DNA from: Kovacikia minuta CCNUW1
GTDB taxonomy: Bacteria; Cyanobacteriota; Cyanobacteriia; Leptolyngbyales; Leptolyngbyaceae
DNA length: 64,000 nt
Assembly (NCBI RefSeq): GCF_020091585.1
Contig: NZ_CP083582.1
Coordinates: forward strand, 7,202,536 to 7,266,535
Direction of reading: 5' to 3'
The translations under genes were made by a program, and so were the position numbers. Positions within the stretch are counted from its first letter, which is position 1, and each line of letters begins with the position of its first letter. Positions 10,105 through 19,606 of the stretch are shown here, piece after piece. Under the pieces are notes generated by a model. That model did no database searches and was not told the origin of the DNA. It worked only from the letters and a program-made list of their open reading frames with translations.

Positions 10105-10233
10105 TTCTTCCTTTGGCAAGACAACGTTATTTCCCGGCAGAAAGGAGCGAACCACTTCCGAAGCAACGGTTGTCCTGGAAGAACCCTGAATTGTGCCAAC
10201 GCACTATCCGAAGAATGATCAGGAGTATTTGCG

Positions 10234-11352
10234 ATGTATCATGGGCAATTTCACAAACTAATCCGCGCTTTACATGGCATGCTTGGCATCGTCGCAGGGC
10301 TATTGCTGGTTGTGATTAGCCTTTCGGGTGCGGGTATTGTATTCCATGAAGAGATGGATCATGCGCTCAATCGATCGCTCTGGTACATTACTCCACAACC
10401 AGAACAGGTGTCATTGGATGTCATGCTTGCATCGGTTCAGGCAACCCATCCTAAGTTGCCTGTGGGCTACATTCAAGCGCCCCAAGCGGCTGAGCAAAGT
10501 TACGTATTTAATCAAACCACCCGTGATAAAAGGCGGCTGCAAACCTTCGTCAATCCTTATACTGGGAAGGTTTTAGGTTCGCGCATTTGGGAGTATTCGT
10601 TTGTCGGATTTCTTTATACACTGCACCATGATTTATTTGTTGGCAACGTTGGTCAAATCATTGTCGGTGTGGTTGGTGGATTGCTGTTGCTGATGGCGAT
10701 GACTGGAGTCATGTTGTGGACAGGTTGGCGCAAATTGGCAGCAGGTTTGAGAATTCGTTGGAATGCACCCCTGCCGTTACTCAGCTATGACATCCACAAG
10801 GTTGGCGGCATTGTTTCTCACATCTTTTTAACCATCACCGCAGTCACAGGTATTGCTATTGTCGTTTTGCATCTTCTGCCGATGTTTAACCAAACACCAG
10901 AGGCAAAACCTGCTCCACAAACGCCGATGGTCACCTTCAATACGCTGATGCAAAAAGCCGATGCTGCTATTCCAGAGGGCAAAACCACGTTTATCGAATT
11001 GCCAGAGCATGATCCACAAAAGCTAACGGTGCGTAAAAAGCTACCGAATCAGGAGACAGGCCGGTTTGACCTGAGTGTAGTTGAACTCGATCGCTCCAGT
11101 GGTGAAGTTGTGCAGGCAACCAAAGTGGAAAAAGCCGAGGGAATTTTCAAACTGATTGTGACGGTTGCCGCTCTCCACTTTGGCACCTTTGGAGGCTTAC
11201 CCACCCGCATTCTCTATGTTTTTGTTGGTTTCATGCCGACCATTCTGCTGGTCACCGGCTTAATTACCTGGAAACGACGCCGCTGGCTAATTGCAAGGCG
11301 AGAAGAGGCTCATCGAGTGACAGCACAAACTCAGGCTAATACCGTTCTCTAG
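10234..11352 (+). CDS. PepSY-domain membrane protein, second copy
   Basis: A 372-residue paralogue of the preceding gene, with the same layout: LHGMLGIVAGLLLVVISLSG at the N-terminus, TLHHDLFVG, a middle helix pair and LHFGTFGGLPTRILYVFVGF near the C-terminus. AGGAG lies about ten bases before ATG 10234. The 130-bp gap after the first copy suggests one transcript. Adjacent paired PepSY proteins could act as a heterodimer in the inner membrane in handling imported iron; this is inference from context. Confidence 0.85.
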   Translation: MYHGQFHKLIRALHGMLGIVAGLLLVVISLSGAGIVFHEEMDHALNRSLWYITPQPEQVSLDVMLASVQATHPKLPVGYIQAPQAAEQSYVFNQTTRDKRRLQTFVNPYTGKVLGSRIWEYSFVGFLYTLHHDLFVGNVGQIIVGVVGGLLLLMAMTGVMLWTGWRKLAAGLRIRWNAPLPLLSYDIHKVGGIVSHIFLTITAVTGIAIVVLHLLPMFNQTPEAKPAPQTPMVTFNTLMQKADAAIPEGKTTFIELPEHDPQKLTVRKKLPNQETGRFDLSVVELDRSSGEVVQATKVEKAEGIFKLIVTVAALHFGTFGGLPTRILYVFVGFMPTILLVTGLITWKRRRWLIARREEAHRVTAQTQANTVL

Positions 11353-11456
11353 AACGCCGGTACAGAAACCGGGTTTCTGCTATGAGATGCTCAATTTTCG
11401 CTGAATATCCTCACCAGAAACCCGGTTTCTCGAAATACTGTACCGATGCTCTAGAG
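11347..11456. mobile_element. MITE-like palindromic element
   Basis: Outer imperfect inverted repeats CTCTAGAACGCCGGTAC (11347-11363) and GTACCGATGCTCTAGAG (11440-11456) enclose two AGAAACC(C/G)GGTTTCT palindromes at 11364-11378 and 11416-11430. The core matches the element near 3.7 kb although the outer ends differ. It begins inside the last codons of the preceding PepSY gene. Confidence 0.55.
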
Positions 11457-11542
11457 CTTTGGTGAAAGGAGCGATCGTCCTGCTCCCTATCACTCTCCCA
11501 CCGTTTATTCATTCACCTACCGTTCGTGTAAAAGGATTGATT

Positions 11543-14149
11543 GTGAAAACCAGTTCGTTTGTTTATTCCCTGTTATGGTTTAGTACTTTTGCCGTATTCT
11601 CAAGTACATCTGTTCAAGCAGAATTAGATGTAGATACGCAAAGAATACGCACTCAAAATTCTTCTATTCCTCAAATTCGCGATCGCAAAGCGTTTCTGAG
11701 GGAGAATCGTTCTGCTACAACCCTAAAAGAGTGGGAGAAAAATCTTGAAACCCACCACTCAAATCTTGTTAGCCAAAACTCACCTGTGCCAGTTACAGGT
11801 GTGAAACTGAACCAAGTTGACACAGGTTTGGAAATTATCTTAGAAACGCAGGATGGCAAACCGCTGCAAATTGATGCAACTAAATTCCGCACTGAAAACA
11901 ATCGACTGATTGCAGATATTCCCAACGCTGTATTGACCCTCACGGATGTTCAAGAATTTAGTGCAGACAGCCCAACCACTGACATTGCCAATGTTCGGGT
12001 GATTCAGACGGATGCATCGAATATTCAAGTGGTTGTGACAGGTAAAGACGCCCTGCCAAAGTCAGAAGTAACGCTCACAACTGGAGCGCTATCCTACAGC
12101 CTCAATTCAGAAGGAGACACAGCGGAAGAAGAAGTTGTGGTCACGGGCGAGGGACGCACCCCCTATCGTGCTTCCAGTTCTGGCACGGCAACCGGAACCA
12201 ACATTCCAATTCTGGAAACACCGTTCTCGATTCAGATTGTGCCTAAGGACGTGTTGCGAGATCAGCAAACGACACGACTGGAAGAGGCATTGTTGAATGT
12301 CAGCAGCGTTGCGATTCAGGGAAATGCTTCATCACGAACTGCGAGTTTCAGTCTGCGAGGTTTTGAAAATGCACCGACGTTGCGCGACGGCTTCAGGCGA
12401 TACGGCTCGTTTCAAGCCTCTCCCGAAATTGCCAATTTGGAGCAAATTGAAGTGCTGAAAGGAGCAGCATCGATTCTATATGGTGAAATTCAGCCAGGGG
12501 GTGTGGTCAACTTGGTGTCTAAGAAGCCATTGTCTAACCCTTTCTATGAAGCGGAACTGGAGTTGGGAAGTCGGGGTTTGTTTAGTCCCCGCGTTGATTT
12601 TTCTGGTCCGGTGACGCCGGATGCCAAACTGCTGTATCGAGTGAATGCGCTAATTTCCACTCAAGCACCCTTTCAAAATTTCAACACCAATTTTGAGCGC
12701 GCGTTTATCGCACCGACATTAGCTTGGAAAATCAGCGATCGCACTGATTTAGGGTTTTCCCTGGAATATCTCAACAAGCGAAGTCCAGCAGATTTTGGCT
12801 TGCCAGTGATTGGCAGAAGCGTCGTCGATGTGCCGCGTGACTTCGTTTCCACAGATCCCAATGACGCGATCGAGAGTCAATTTCTCAGCGTTGGCTACGA
12901 CTTCGAGCATCGGTTTAGCCAAAATTGGAAGATCCGCAATGCCTTTCGCTATTCATCCTATGACTATGATTTCAACACGGTTCTCTTGCCCTTTGGCTTT
13001 GATGAGGAAACGGCAACTATCGGACGGGTCTTTGCATCACAGGATGGACAGAATGAAAACTTTTCCCTGCTCACCAATCTGCTGGGTGAGTTTACCACTG
13101 GTTCGGTGAAGCACGTACTGCTGTTCGGAGTTGATCTTAATCGCAGCCAGGATCGAATTTTTTCGGTCGGTGACTTTCTCACCTTCTTACCGCTGAATAT
13201 CTTTAACCCAGTTTATGGACAGCCTCCCACCCCTAGTGAAGCGGATTTACCTCCCTTTGGAGGCAATTACATCACCACCAATCGCCTGGGGATCTATGTG
13301 CAGGATCAAATTTCACTGTTCGATCGCTTGACACTGCTGGCGGGCATTCGCTACGACACGGTAGATCAGACGAACAAAAGGGTTCCGGGGCTATTCACCG
13401 AACCCGGTAAAACGACTCAAACTGATGATGCCTTTACACCACGCCTGGGATTGCTTTACCAAGTCAGCAAAACTGTTTCGCTGTACGGCAGTTACTCGCA
13501 GTCGTTCAACCCAGGCTCAGCGACGACAGCGGCAGGAGATGTAATCGAACCAGAACGCGGCGAAGGCTACGAAGTTGGCATTAAAACGGAATTACTGAAC
13601 AGGAAACTCCTGGCGACAGCGGCGTATTTTGACATCACCAAGCAGAATGTAGCGGTTACAGATCCAGATTTCCCGCTCTTTTCCGTTGCCAGTGGAGAAC
13701 AACGCAGTCGAGGAGTTGAGTTTGACATCGTGGGAGAACTGACACCGGGTTGGAATCTGATTGCATCCTATACCTACACTGATACGCAGGTGACCGAAGA
13801 TTCAAATCCAGACCTGATTGGTAACCAGTTGTTCGGTGTTCCAAAACATAGTGCCAGCCTATGGACGACTTATGAAATTCAACGCGGTAACTTGCAGGGT
13901 TTAGGCGTTGGGTTTGGCTTTAACTTCGTCGGAGAGCGGCAAGGCGACCTAGCAAATAGCTATGAAGTAGACAGTTACTTCATCACCAACGCAGCCATTT
14001 TTTACCGACGGGGTAATTGGCGATTTGCAGTGAATTTCAAAAATCTCGGTGACGTTAAATATATTGAATCCACCTCCAATGGCAGGGAGTCTGGCAACTT
14101 TTTCGGCGAACCATTCACCGTGATTGGCTCCGTTTCAGTGCAGTTTTGA
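11543..14149 (+). CDS. TonB-dependent siderophore receptor with N-terminal AMIN domain, second copy
   Basis: GTG at 11543 is preferred: AAAGGA is six bases upstream and a typical signal peptide follows (VYSLLWFSTFAVFSS). The domain order is as in the first receptor: AMIN (VTGVKLNQVDTGLEIILET), TonB-box-like EEEVVVTG, plug (ETPFSIQIVPKDVLRDQQ ... GAASILYGEIQPGGVVNLVS) and a barrel ending SVSVQF. The two receptors share order and length but differ clearly in the barrel, which suggests different siderophores. Upstream extension to 11459 lacks a ribosome-binding site. Confidence 0.92.
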   Translation: MKTSSFVYSLLWFSTFAVFSSTSVQAELDVDTQRIRTQNSSIPQIRDRKAFLRENRSATTLKEWEKNLETHHSNLVSQNSPVPVTGVKLNQVDTGLEIILETQDGKPLQIDATKFRTENNRLIADIPNAVLTLTDVQEFSADSPTTDIANVRVIQTDASNIQVVVTGKDALPKSEVTLTTGALSYSLNSEGDTAEEEVVVTGEGRTPYRASSSGTATGTNIPILETPFSIQIVPKDVLRDQQTTRLEEALLNVSSVAIQGNASSRTASFSLRGFENAPTLRDGFRRYGSFQASPEIANLEQIEVLKGAASILYGEIQPGGVVNLVSKKPLSNPFYEAELELGSRGLFSPRVDFSGPVTPDAKLLYRVNALISTQAPFQNFNTNFERAFIAPTLAWKISDRTDLGFSLEYLNKRSPADFGLPVIGRSVVDVPRDFVSTDPNDAIESQFLSVGYDFEHRFSQNWKIRNAFRYSSYDYDFNTVLLPFGFDEETATIGRVFASQDGQNENFSLLTNLLGEFTTGSVKHVLLFGVDLNRSQDRIFSVGDFLTFLPLNIFNPVYGQPPTPSEADLPPFGGNYITTNRLGIYVQDQISLFDRLTLLAGIRYDTVDQTNKRVPGLFTEPGKTTQTDDAFTPRLGLLYQVSKTVSLYGSYSQSFNPGSATTAAGDVIEPERGEGYEVGIKTELLNRKLLATAAYFDITKQNVAVTDPDFPLFSVASGEQRSRGVEFDIVGELTPGWNLIASYTYTDTQVTEDSNPDLIGNQLFGVPKHSASLWTTYEIQRGNLQGLGVGFGFNFVGERQGDLANSYEVDSYFITNAAIFYRRGNWRFAVNFKNLGDVKYIESTSNGRESGNFFGEPFTVIGSVSVQF

Positions 14150-14209
14150 GCTTGCGTTCTGTTTTTTTCAATCCATATTCCAACTTTAAATAAATATCAG
14201 GAGGTTCCC

Positions 14210-14953
14210 ATGAAACGCTTTACCTTGCTGACTTTGTTACTTGTTAGTGGTGCGATCGCCACTGCTTGCCAACCTCCAACCACACCATCTGCATCTAACT
14301 CACCCTCTGCCAGTGAGTCACCCACTGCCGTCTCTACCCATCAAGAAACCACCCGCTTCGACGAGGAACTGTACTTATTTGCCAATCCCGATGTGAAGAA
14401 ATTAATTCAACAGGGCAAATACAAATCAGGACAGGACCATTACAGCCAGATTGGGCAAACCGCCAAGAAACCCAATGGTGAAAAATATGAAAGTTTCTTT
14501 ACTGGCACGAATGGCAATGACACGGTTCAGGGGTTTGGCAAAGGCGAGCACGCCCACTTTTCAGGAGTAAAAATTGAAATTGTGCCGAAAAAAGGCGATG
14601 CCCTACCGCTGCGTCCCCAAAGTTTGGGTCGCGGAGAAATGGATACCTTGATAGGTACGAAGGAGGGCGGCAATGAATTTCTGTTAGGCAGTTTCATTAC
14701 CTCAGTCAATCCCAAAGCGGAACCCTTTTATGTGGGCAATGGTGACCAGGACTATGCCCGGATTCAAAATTTCAACAAGTCAAAAGATGGGGTCGTTCTG
14801 GCGGGAGAACCAAACCAGTACAAGTTTGAGTCTGTGGATGGGAATGTGCGGATTTCGACCGTGGGGGGAGATTTGGTAGCGATCGTCGAAGGGGTAGACA
14901 AGCTAGAAGTGGGTGAAACCGCAAAAGACTTTGGCGTATTCAGCCTGAAATAG
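14210..14953 (+). CDS. Lipoprotein with RTX-like calcium-binding segment
   Basis: The 247-residue protein starts with a lipoprotein signal (lipobox IATAC, Cys at residue 20) and a Ser/Thr/Pro linker. Next comes FDEELYLFANPDVKKLIQQG ... DHYSQIGQ, a motif seen in cyanobacterial RTX-type proteins, and one GTNGNDTVQGFG calcium-binding-like repeat. AGGAGG lies upstream of the ATG. It follows the second receptor closely and is probably co-transcribed, so a surface role linked to metal uptake is possible but not shown. Confidence 0.75.
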   Translation: MKRFTLLTLLLVSGAIATACQPPTTPSASNSPSASESPTAVSTHQETTRFDEELYLFANPDVKKLIQQGKYKSGQDHYSQIGQTAKKPNGEKYESFFTGTNGNDTVQGFGKGEHAHFSGVKIEIVPKKGDALPLRPQSLGRGEMDTLIGTKEGGNEFLLGSFITSVNPKAEPFYVGNGDQDYARIQNFNKSKDGVVLAGEPNQYKFESVDGNVRISTVGGDLVAIVEGVDKLEVGETAKDFGVFSLK

Positions 14954-14984
14954 TTTGATCGAAAATTTGTGGCAATGCGTATTG

Positions 14985-15012
14985 GTAGAGACGGGACCAA
15001 TTGCGTCTCTAC
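14985..15012. repeat. GTAGAGACG hairpin repeat
   Basis: GTAGAGACG (14985-14993) and CGTCTCTAC (15004-15012) form a nine-bp stem around a ten-base loop. This is a common cyanobacterial interspersed hairpin. The surrounding gap 14954-15198 holds no gene. Confidence 0.55.
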
Positions 15013-15198
15013 AAAGGTTTTGTTTGTAACGATCAACCCATCAAGTAAATTTCATCCAAGGTTATGAAAAGCAAGTCATTTCTGTCGATAGGGTCGCGGT
15101 CAATTCAGCGCGGGATCGAATGGTCCCTGGTTGTAATTGTCCTTTTGTATTTGACGGCAATCTTTGAAGATTAAAGCATGGGTGGGATGAAAATCACC

Positions 15199-15831
15199 TT
15201 ACTCGTTCAACCGTCCCACCACTTCCACGCGTCCTTTTGAGTCTGCTTTCAGAACAACGGATTCCCCCGATCGCGGCACAATTTTGGTCAACGCCGTAAT
15301 ATTCACCTGGTGGGTAACCAAGATAATTAATCCGGGTGTGTTACGGTTATTTACAATGAACTGGCGGATTGCTGCCGTTTGTTTTGGCTCAGGGCTGGAG
15401 TTCTGAAAGAAAGAGTTGAGTGCAGAGAACGGTTCAACCTTGCCCAGAGCCAGAAGCCGCGCAGTCTCTAAACAGCGACACCACTGGCTGGATAAAACTC
15501 TCGCAACTAAAATTTTACGGCTGCGGAACGCCTGCCCAATCCTTGCTGCCTGTGCCCGTCCACTGCCAGATAAATTGCGCTGGGTAGCACAATCCCCTAA
15601 ACGAAAATTTGCTGGGTCGCCTGTTCCAGGTGCTTCCGCATGGCGCATCATCACCACGTAGCCTGGAGAACCCTGCTGAAGCAATTTCCAGGTAGCGTCG
15701 CGGGCAGATGGGCGGGCATTCCCCATAAAAAATTCGTCCGGCATTGCCAACTGCCAGACCAAAAGAACCAAGGCGATCGCAGAAAAGAGTTGGATCGCCT
15801 GACCAAAGCGGTTTGTCTGTCTTTTGCTCAC
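15199..15831 (-). CDS. Histidine phosphatase family protein, membrane-anchored
   Basis: An N-terminal helix (about residues 12-30) anchors or exports the protein. The histidine-phosphatase core follows: [11 protein letters not shown] with the phospho-accepting His (RHA rather than the usual RHG), [29 protein letters not shown], and [11 protein letters not shown] with the second catalytic His. Substrate unknown. The GTG start overlaps the stop of the fasciclin gene (GTGA), so the two genes are translationally coupled. Confidence 0.85.
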   Translation of the reverse strand: MSKRQTNRFGQAIQLFSAIALVLLVWQLAMPDEFFMGNARPSARDATWKLLQQGSPGYVVMMRHAEAPGTGDPANFRLGDCATQRNLSGSGRAQAARIGQAFRSRKILVARVLSSQWCRCLETARLLALGKVEPFSALNSFFQNSSPEPKQTAAIRQFIVNNRNTPGLIILVTHQVNITALTKIVPRSGESVVLKADSKGRVEVVGRLNE

Positions 15832-16229
15832 CCCATCAAGATGACGCGATCGATCACATGGATAACCCCATTATCCGCCTCAATATCGGGCGCTACAACG
15901 GTTGCATTTTTCACTTCAAATCCGTTAGAGCAATCAATTTTAATGGGAGACCCTTCCACGGAGGTTACCGTTCCTAGCTCCGCCAAATCTGCTTTGGTTA
16001 ACTTGCCTGGAACCACATGAAAGGTCAAAATTCTAGTCAGCTGAGGAATATTTTGCACCAATGTTTGAATGGTTCCCGGTGGCAGTTTGGCAAATGCCTC
16101 ATCTGTGGGCGCAAACACCGTAAATGGACCGGGGCTTTTGAGTGTTTCCACCAATCCAGCCGCTTGAACTGCGGTAACCAGTGTTTTAAAGGAACCTGCA
16201 CTAACTGCGATATCAACAATGTCTGCCAT
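15828..16229 (-). CDS. Fasciclin (FAS1) domain protein
   Basis: A 133-residue single FAS1 domain: [45 protein letters not shown] and the C-terminal [11 protein letters not shown]. It has no signal peptide, as in many short cyanobacterial FAS1 proteins. It overlaps the following histidine-phosphatase gene by four bases. It diverges from the LysR regulator across a 300-bp region rich in palindromes. Confidence 0.93.
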   Translation of the reverse strand: MADIVDIAVSAGSFKTLVTAVQAAGLVETLKSPGPFTVFAPTDEAFAKLPPGTIQTLVQNIPQLTRILTFHVVPGKLTKADLAELGTVTSVEGSPIKIDCSNGFEVKNATVVAPDIEADNGVIHVIDRVILMG

Positions 16230-16366
16230 AGGTTTAAATGAATGTAATGTAGGTGATACGTGGTAGGTGATAGGTATCAGGTATTAGGTTTCAGCCTTCA
16301 CTCTCAAGATAAGGATTCACTGTTCACTGTTCACTGTTCACTGATCCCTCCCCCTGCATAGGAAAA

Positions 16367-16479
16367 GCGTTGCACATGAAGAAAAAAATTCTGGCTGTGC
16401 AACGCCGAATGGAAGGGAGCATTATGCTCTTAATTGTGATAATACTGTTGAAACCTATAAATAGAAATCGCGATTTCTA
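16367..16479. promoter_or_regulatory. Palindrome-rich divergent control region
   Basis: Three dyads lie between the fasciclin and LysR genes: GCGTTGCACA/TGTGCAACGC (16367-16376 and 16396-16405), GAGCATTATGCTC (16427-16439), and the perfect 18-bp palindrome TAGAAATCGCGATTTCTA (16462-16479). LysR-type regulators commonly bind dyads upstream of their own gene, so the last is a candidate site. The rest of 16230-16531 contains TTCACTG tandem repeats. Confidence 0.4.
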
Positions 16480-16531
16480 ATTAGGAGAATAGACCATCAT
16501 CTATGAAGTCAGTCCTACTAAGGAGAACGGA

Positions 16532-17485
16532 TTGAAAAACGCAACGCTCCATCAACTCAAGGTTTTTGAGGCAGTCGCCCGTCATAGTAGTTTTACCCGT
16601 GCTGCGGAAGAGCTATTTTTAACGCAGCCTACTGTTTCAATGCAGGTGAAGCAACTGTCAAAAGCGGTTGGTTTGCCGTTGTTTGAGCAGGTTGGCAAGC
16701 GGTTGTATCTCACGGAAGCGGGGAAGGAACTCTACACCACCTGCCGAGAATTGTTCGATCGCCTATCCCAGTTTGAGATCGCGGTCGCCAACTTAAAAGG
16801 GCTGAAGCAAGGCTCCCTGCGGTTGGCAGTGGTGACCACAGCTAAATATGTGATTCCCCGGCTGTTGGGTCCCTTTTGTCAGCGCTATCCAGGGATTGAC
16901 GTGTCGCTTACCGTGGATAACCACGAACGGGTGATCGAAGGATTGATCGACAACCGGAATGATTTATACATTCTCAGCCAACCACCCGAAGATCTGGATG
17001 TGTCCATCCATCCGTTTCTAGAAAATCCCCTGGTGGTGCTGGCGCGGCGTCAGCATGGGCTGGCGGATCAAAAAAACATTTCCTTGAAACGGTTGGCGGA
17101 GGAACCTTTCATTATGCGGGAACCGGGGTCGGGAACCCGCAATGCCGTGCAGAAACTTTTCGATGAGTACGGCTTGGAGTTGAAAGTCAAGCTTGATTTA
17201 GGGAGTAATGAAGCCATTAAGCAGGCGATCGCCGGTGGGCTGGGGATTTCCGTACTTTCCTTGCATACCCTGGCACTGGAGGGAACCAATAGCCCGTTCA
17301 CGATTCTGGATGTGGAAAATTTCCCAATTCAGCGCTCCTGGTATGTTGTCTACCCCTCTGGCAAGCAACTCTCCATTATTGCCCAAACCTTTTTTGAATA
17401 TCTGCTCAACGAAGGCAAAGCGGTCGCTGAAGAAACTGCATTTCAGGGCATCTTTAGCCTCAGCAAAAAGGAGAATGAGGTTTAA
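16532..17485 (+). CDS. LysR-family regulator, CmpR/CcmR(NdhR)/RbcR-like
   Basis: A 317-residue LTTR with N-terminal winged helix (LHQLKVFEAVARHSSFTRAA, TQPTVSMQVKQL) and effector domain (RLAVVTTAKYVIPRLLGPF). This sequence type is the cyanobacterial carbon-metabolism LTTR group, which responds to metabolites such as 2-oxoglutarate or 2-phosphoglycolate; which member it is cannot be decided here. The start is TTG at 16532 with AAGGAG nine bases upstream. It is adjacent to but oriented opposite to bciB. Confidence 0.85.
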   Translation: MKNATLHQLKVFEAVARHSSFTRAAEELFLTQPTVSMQVKQLSKAVGLPLFEQVGKRLYLTEAGKELYTTCRELFDRLSQFEIAVANLKGLKQGSLRLAVVTTAKYVIPRLLGPFCQRYPGIDVSLTVDNHERVIEGLIDNRNDLYILSQPPEDLDVSIHPFLENPLVVLARRQHGLADQKNISLKRLAEEPFIMREPGSGTRNAVQKLFDEYGLELKVKLDLGSNEAIKQAIAGGLGISVLSLHTLALEGTNSPFTILDVENFPIQRSWYVVYPSGKQLSIIAQTFFEYLLNEGKAVAEETAFQGIFSLSKKENEV

Positions 17486-17562
17486 GGTTTAAGTTCTCAG
17501 TTTTGAGTGATGGGACGCAGTATTCCCATTCAACTTAAAACTTAAAATTCAAAACTTAAAAC

Positions 17563-18756
17563 TTAGTCCGGTAGCTTGTACTGCCCCACGATCCGCCTGG
17601 CATACTCTGGTACGTGGGTTGCTAGTTTTTCGGGGTGGTTACGCTTGACGTAAAGGTAATTGCGGGTGAAGTGGGAGTCGATCGAAAAGCGAGCATACTC
17701 CAAACCCTTGGGACCAATTTTTTCGATCACGACGCCCATTAGTTTGGCTGCCCACATGGGCAAGGTAACGCCCTTATCGTAGGCAGGAATACTTTGCTGA
17801 ACTGCATTGCGGCGATCGCCCTGGGACATCACAGGTTGAGTTTCCAGCACATCCTGCACCAGATCCAGCATTTCCTGACCGAGATCGTTGCGGACCACAA
17901 TCCACTGCCAGCCAAAGGGTGCGCCCATGTAACCCACCACCAGATCGGCGAGGGAGTTGACGTAATCAAAGCAGCTCATACAGGAGGGGGCAAACACATC
18001 CTTCAGTTGGTTGGTCTTTAGACCAAAGAAGGGCACGGTTTCGGTTGAACCATCCTCATGCTTAAAGTGAACCCGAAAGTCCTGCATGAATTCGTAATGG
18101 ACAACGGTATCGGGCGATCGACTGGTGGTATCCAAGAACTTCTGTAACCCCGCACGGGTGACATTATCGACACAAGGCGTTCCCAAAACGTAGAGTTTCT
18201 CCAGCCCAAGTTGCTTTTCAACCGTGCGAAGCGCCTGGATCTGGCAACCGACGCCAATCACCAGCAACCGTTTCATGCCGGATTGTTCCACCTGTTCCAG
18301 TACAGATAAATTGGGAGACAGGGTGGGCTTGTTCACCCGTGCCGCCAAAATTTCCTCCGGAGTACGGGCAATCACAGGTTTGGGTTGAAATCGGTCTTCC
18401 TCCGTGTTCTGGACGCAGACCACACCTTCCACCATGCCCCGGTTCAACATTTCAATCGCGATCGTGCTGACAATTCCCGTCCATTGCGCCCCTGGAATCG
18501 GTTCTTGCTTGCGGGCTGCCATCATGTCCTGGTTTACCCCAAAATACCAGGCATCGGGATTGCTCAAATCGCGGCTCCGTCCATGCACCTGTTCCTCCAA
18601 TTCAGCGATATGCTGAGTCAGAAAAGCACAGGCATCCTTAACGTAGTGAATATAATGGGTGTCACACAGCCCACACTCGCTACACAGTTCTTTCGCAGGG
18701 CGGCGACTGGAGGGTTTGAGCGCTTTTGCTTTTTGGTGAGGAGGCGCTTGGGTCAT
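17563..18756 (-). CDS. bciB: Ferredoxin-dependent divinyl (proto)chlorophyllide 8-vinyl reductase
   Basis: The 397-residue protein is of the FrhB / coenzyme F420 hydrogenase beta-subunit family and closely resembles cyanobacterial Slr1923/BciB. Visible features: CSECGLCD near the N-terminus and FAPSCMSCFDYVN, Cys clusters for iron-sulfur centres, and GVGCQIQALRTVEKQLG. BciB reduces the C8 vinyl group of divinyl chlorophyll precursors using ferredoxin and FAD. 7-hydroxymethyl-chlorophyll a reductases are close homologues, so that activity is the alternative. TTTTGAG-type repeats separate it from the LysR gene. Confidence 0.8.
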   Translation of the reverse strand: MTQAPPHQKAKALKPSSRRPAKELCSECGLCDTHYIHYVKDACAFLTQHIAELEEQVHGRSRDLSNPDAWYFGVNQDMMAARKQEPIPGAQWTGIVSTIAIEMLNRGMVEGVVCVQNTEEDRFQPKPVIARTPEEILAARVNKPTLSPNLSVLEQVEQSGMKRLLVIGVGCQIQALRTVEKQLGLEKLYVLGTPCVDNVTRAGLQKFLDTTSRSPDTVVHYEFMQDFRVHFKHEDGSTETVPFFGLKTNQLKDVFAPSCMSCFDYVNSLADLVVGYMGAPFGWQWIVVRNDLGQEMLDLVQDVLETQPVMSQGDRRNAVQQSIPAYDKGVTLPMWAAKLMGVVIEKIGPKGLEYARFSIDSHFTRNYLYVKRNHPEKLATHVPEYARRIVGQYKLPD

Positions 18757-19076
18757 GGGTAAAGCGTCTGTTTAAAGAGGGTTCCTGATAGATCACAATA
18801 GCTCAATATGGTACGCAACGTTCTCGTGAATGGCAGGTAGTCCAAAATCCAGGCCGCACAATTCTGAGGCAACCAATCCCAGCATGAATGGTCGGTGAAG
18901 TGCGATCGTAGGGTTAAATGGTTGAAATATGAATTTCAAAAAGCCCAACCCTAACCTAAGGCAGTCTGAAGCAATTTAAGTGCTTGTGGCATAGAGTGAG
19001 GGGCGATCGCACTGGGCACAAAAATATTATCGAGTGTAGCAAGCAAATCAAGGAGCCTGGCAATGGCTTCATAGTG
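18757..19076. other. Intergenic stretch, no clear gene
   Basis: About 320 bases between bciB and the first attC-like hairpin. No convincing coding sequence on either strand; a short unbroken minus frame near 18800-18900 has no start signal and is not recognised. Confidence 0.4.
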
Positions 19077-19165
19077 GGCATAACGTCCAAGGTCACCGGA
19101 CGCAGACAACCTTTACAACTCAACCGACCAGGGTGCGGCATTCTGGTGCAGCAACTTGTTATGCC
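19077..19165 (-). other. attC-like hairpin downstream of the PIN toxin gene
   Basis: On the minus strand the 89-bp segment begins GGCATAAC and ends GTTATGCC, a perfect eight-bp outer pair resembling integron R boxes. After a short mismatched spacer both arms share CACC, a weak L-box candidate. It lies 24 bp after the stop of the PIN toxin gene, where a cassette recombination site would be. Outer boxes are AAC/GTT-type but depart from the strict RYYYAAC/GTTRRRY consensus. Confidence 0.4.
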
Positions 19166-19189
19166 GCGCTGAACACTGCTTCAATTTCT

Positions 19190-19606
19190 TCACCCAGCAC
19201 CATTGATAGTATCAATATCTTCAGGCAAGACTACAGGGATTTCTGCATTTATAAATCCAGAGACATCACGAGTTACGATCGCATCAACGCTATATGCTAC
19301 CGCACAAGCATACTGTACTGCATCTTCAAAATCCTCGAAATTTAATGCAACAGCTTGTTCTAGCACCTCTAAATCGACTGTACAAATGTTTAGATCGCTC
19401 AATACCTGAGTAATTGCATCTTGCGCCACTGCCCTTCCTGCTGCCCTACGTACAATGTAGTAAATGTTAGTTATTGTCGTTGCTGCGATAAATCCCTCAG
19501 TTTCCCCATCATCAATACGCTCAAATAATCTTGATGCATTTTCCACAAATGGCTCTCGTTCTTGTAAAAAATCAAGAACAACATTAGTATCAATCAGAAC
19601 TCGCAT
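19190..19606 (-). CDS. PIN-domain toxin (VapC-like)
   Basis: A 138-residue PIN nuclease: VLIDTNVVLDFLQ with the first acidic ligand (Asp6), then NFEDFEDAVQYACA and AIVTRDVSGF with the later acidic residues. PIN toxins cleave RNA and are neutralised by the upstream antitoxin. The start overlaps the antitoxin stop by one base (ATGA arrangement). It is followed within 25 bp by an attC-like hairpin. Confidence 0.9.
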   Translation of the reverse strand: MRVLIDTNVVLDFLQEREPFVENASRLFERIDDGETEGFIAATTITNIYYIVRRAAGRAVAQDAITQVLSDLNICTVDLEVLEQAVALNFEDFEDAVQYACAVAYSVDAIVTRDVSGFINAEIPVVLPEDIDTINGAG

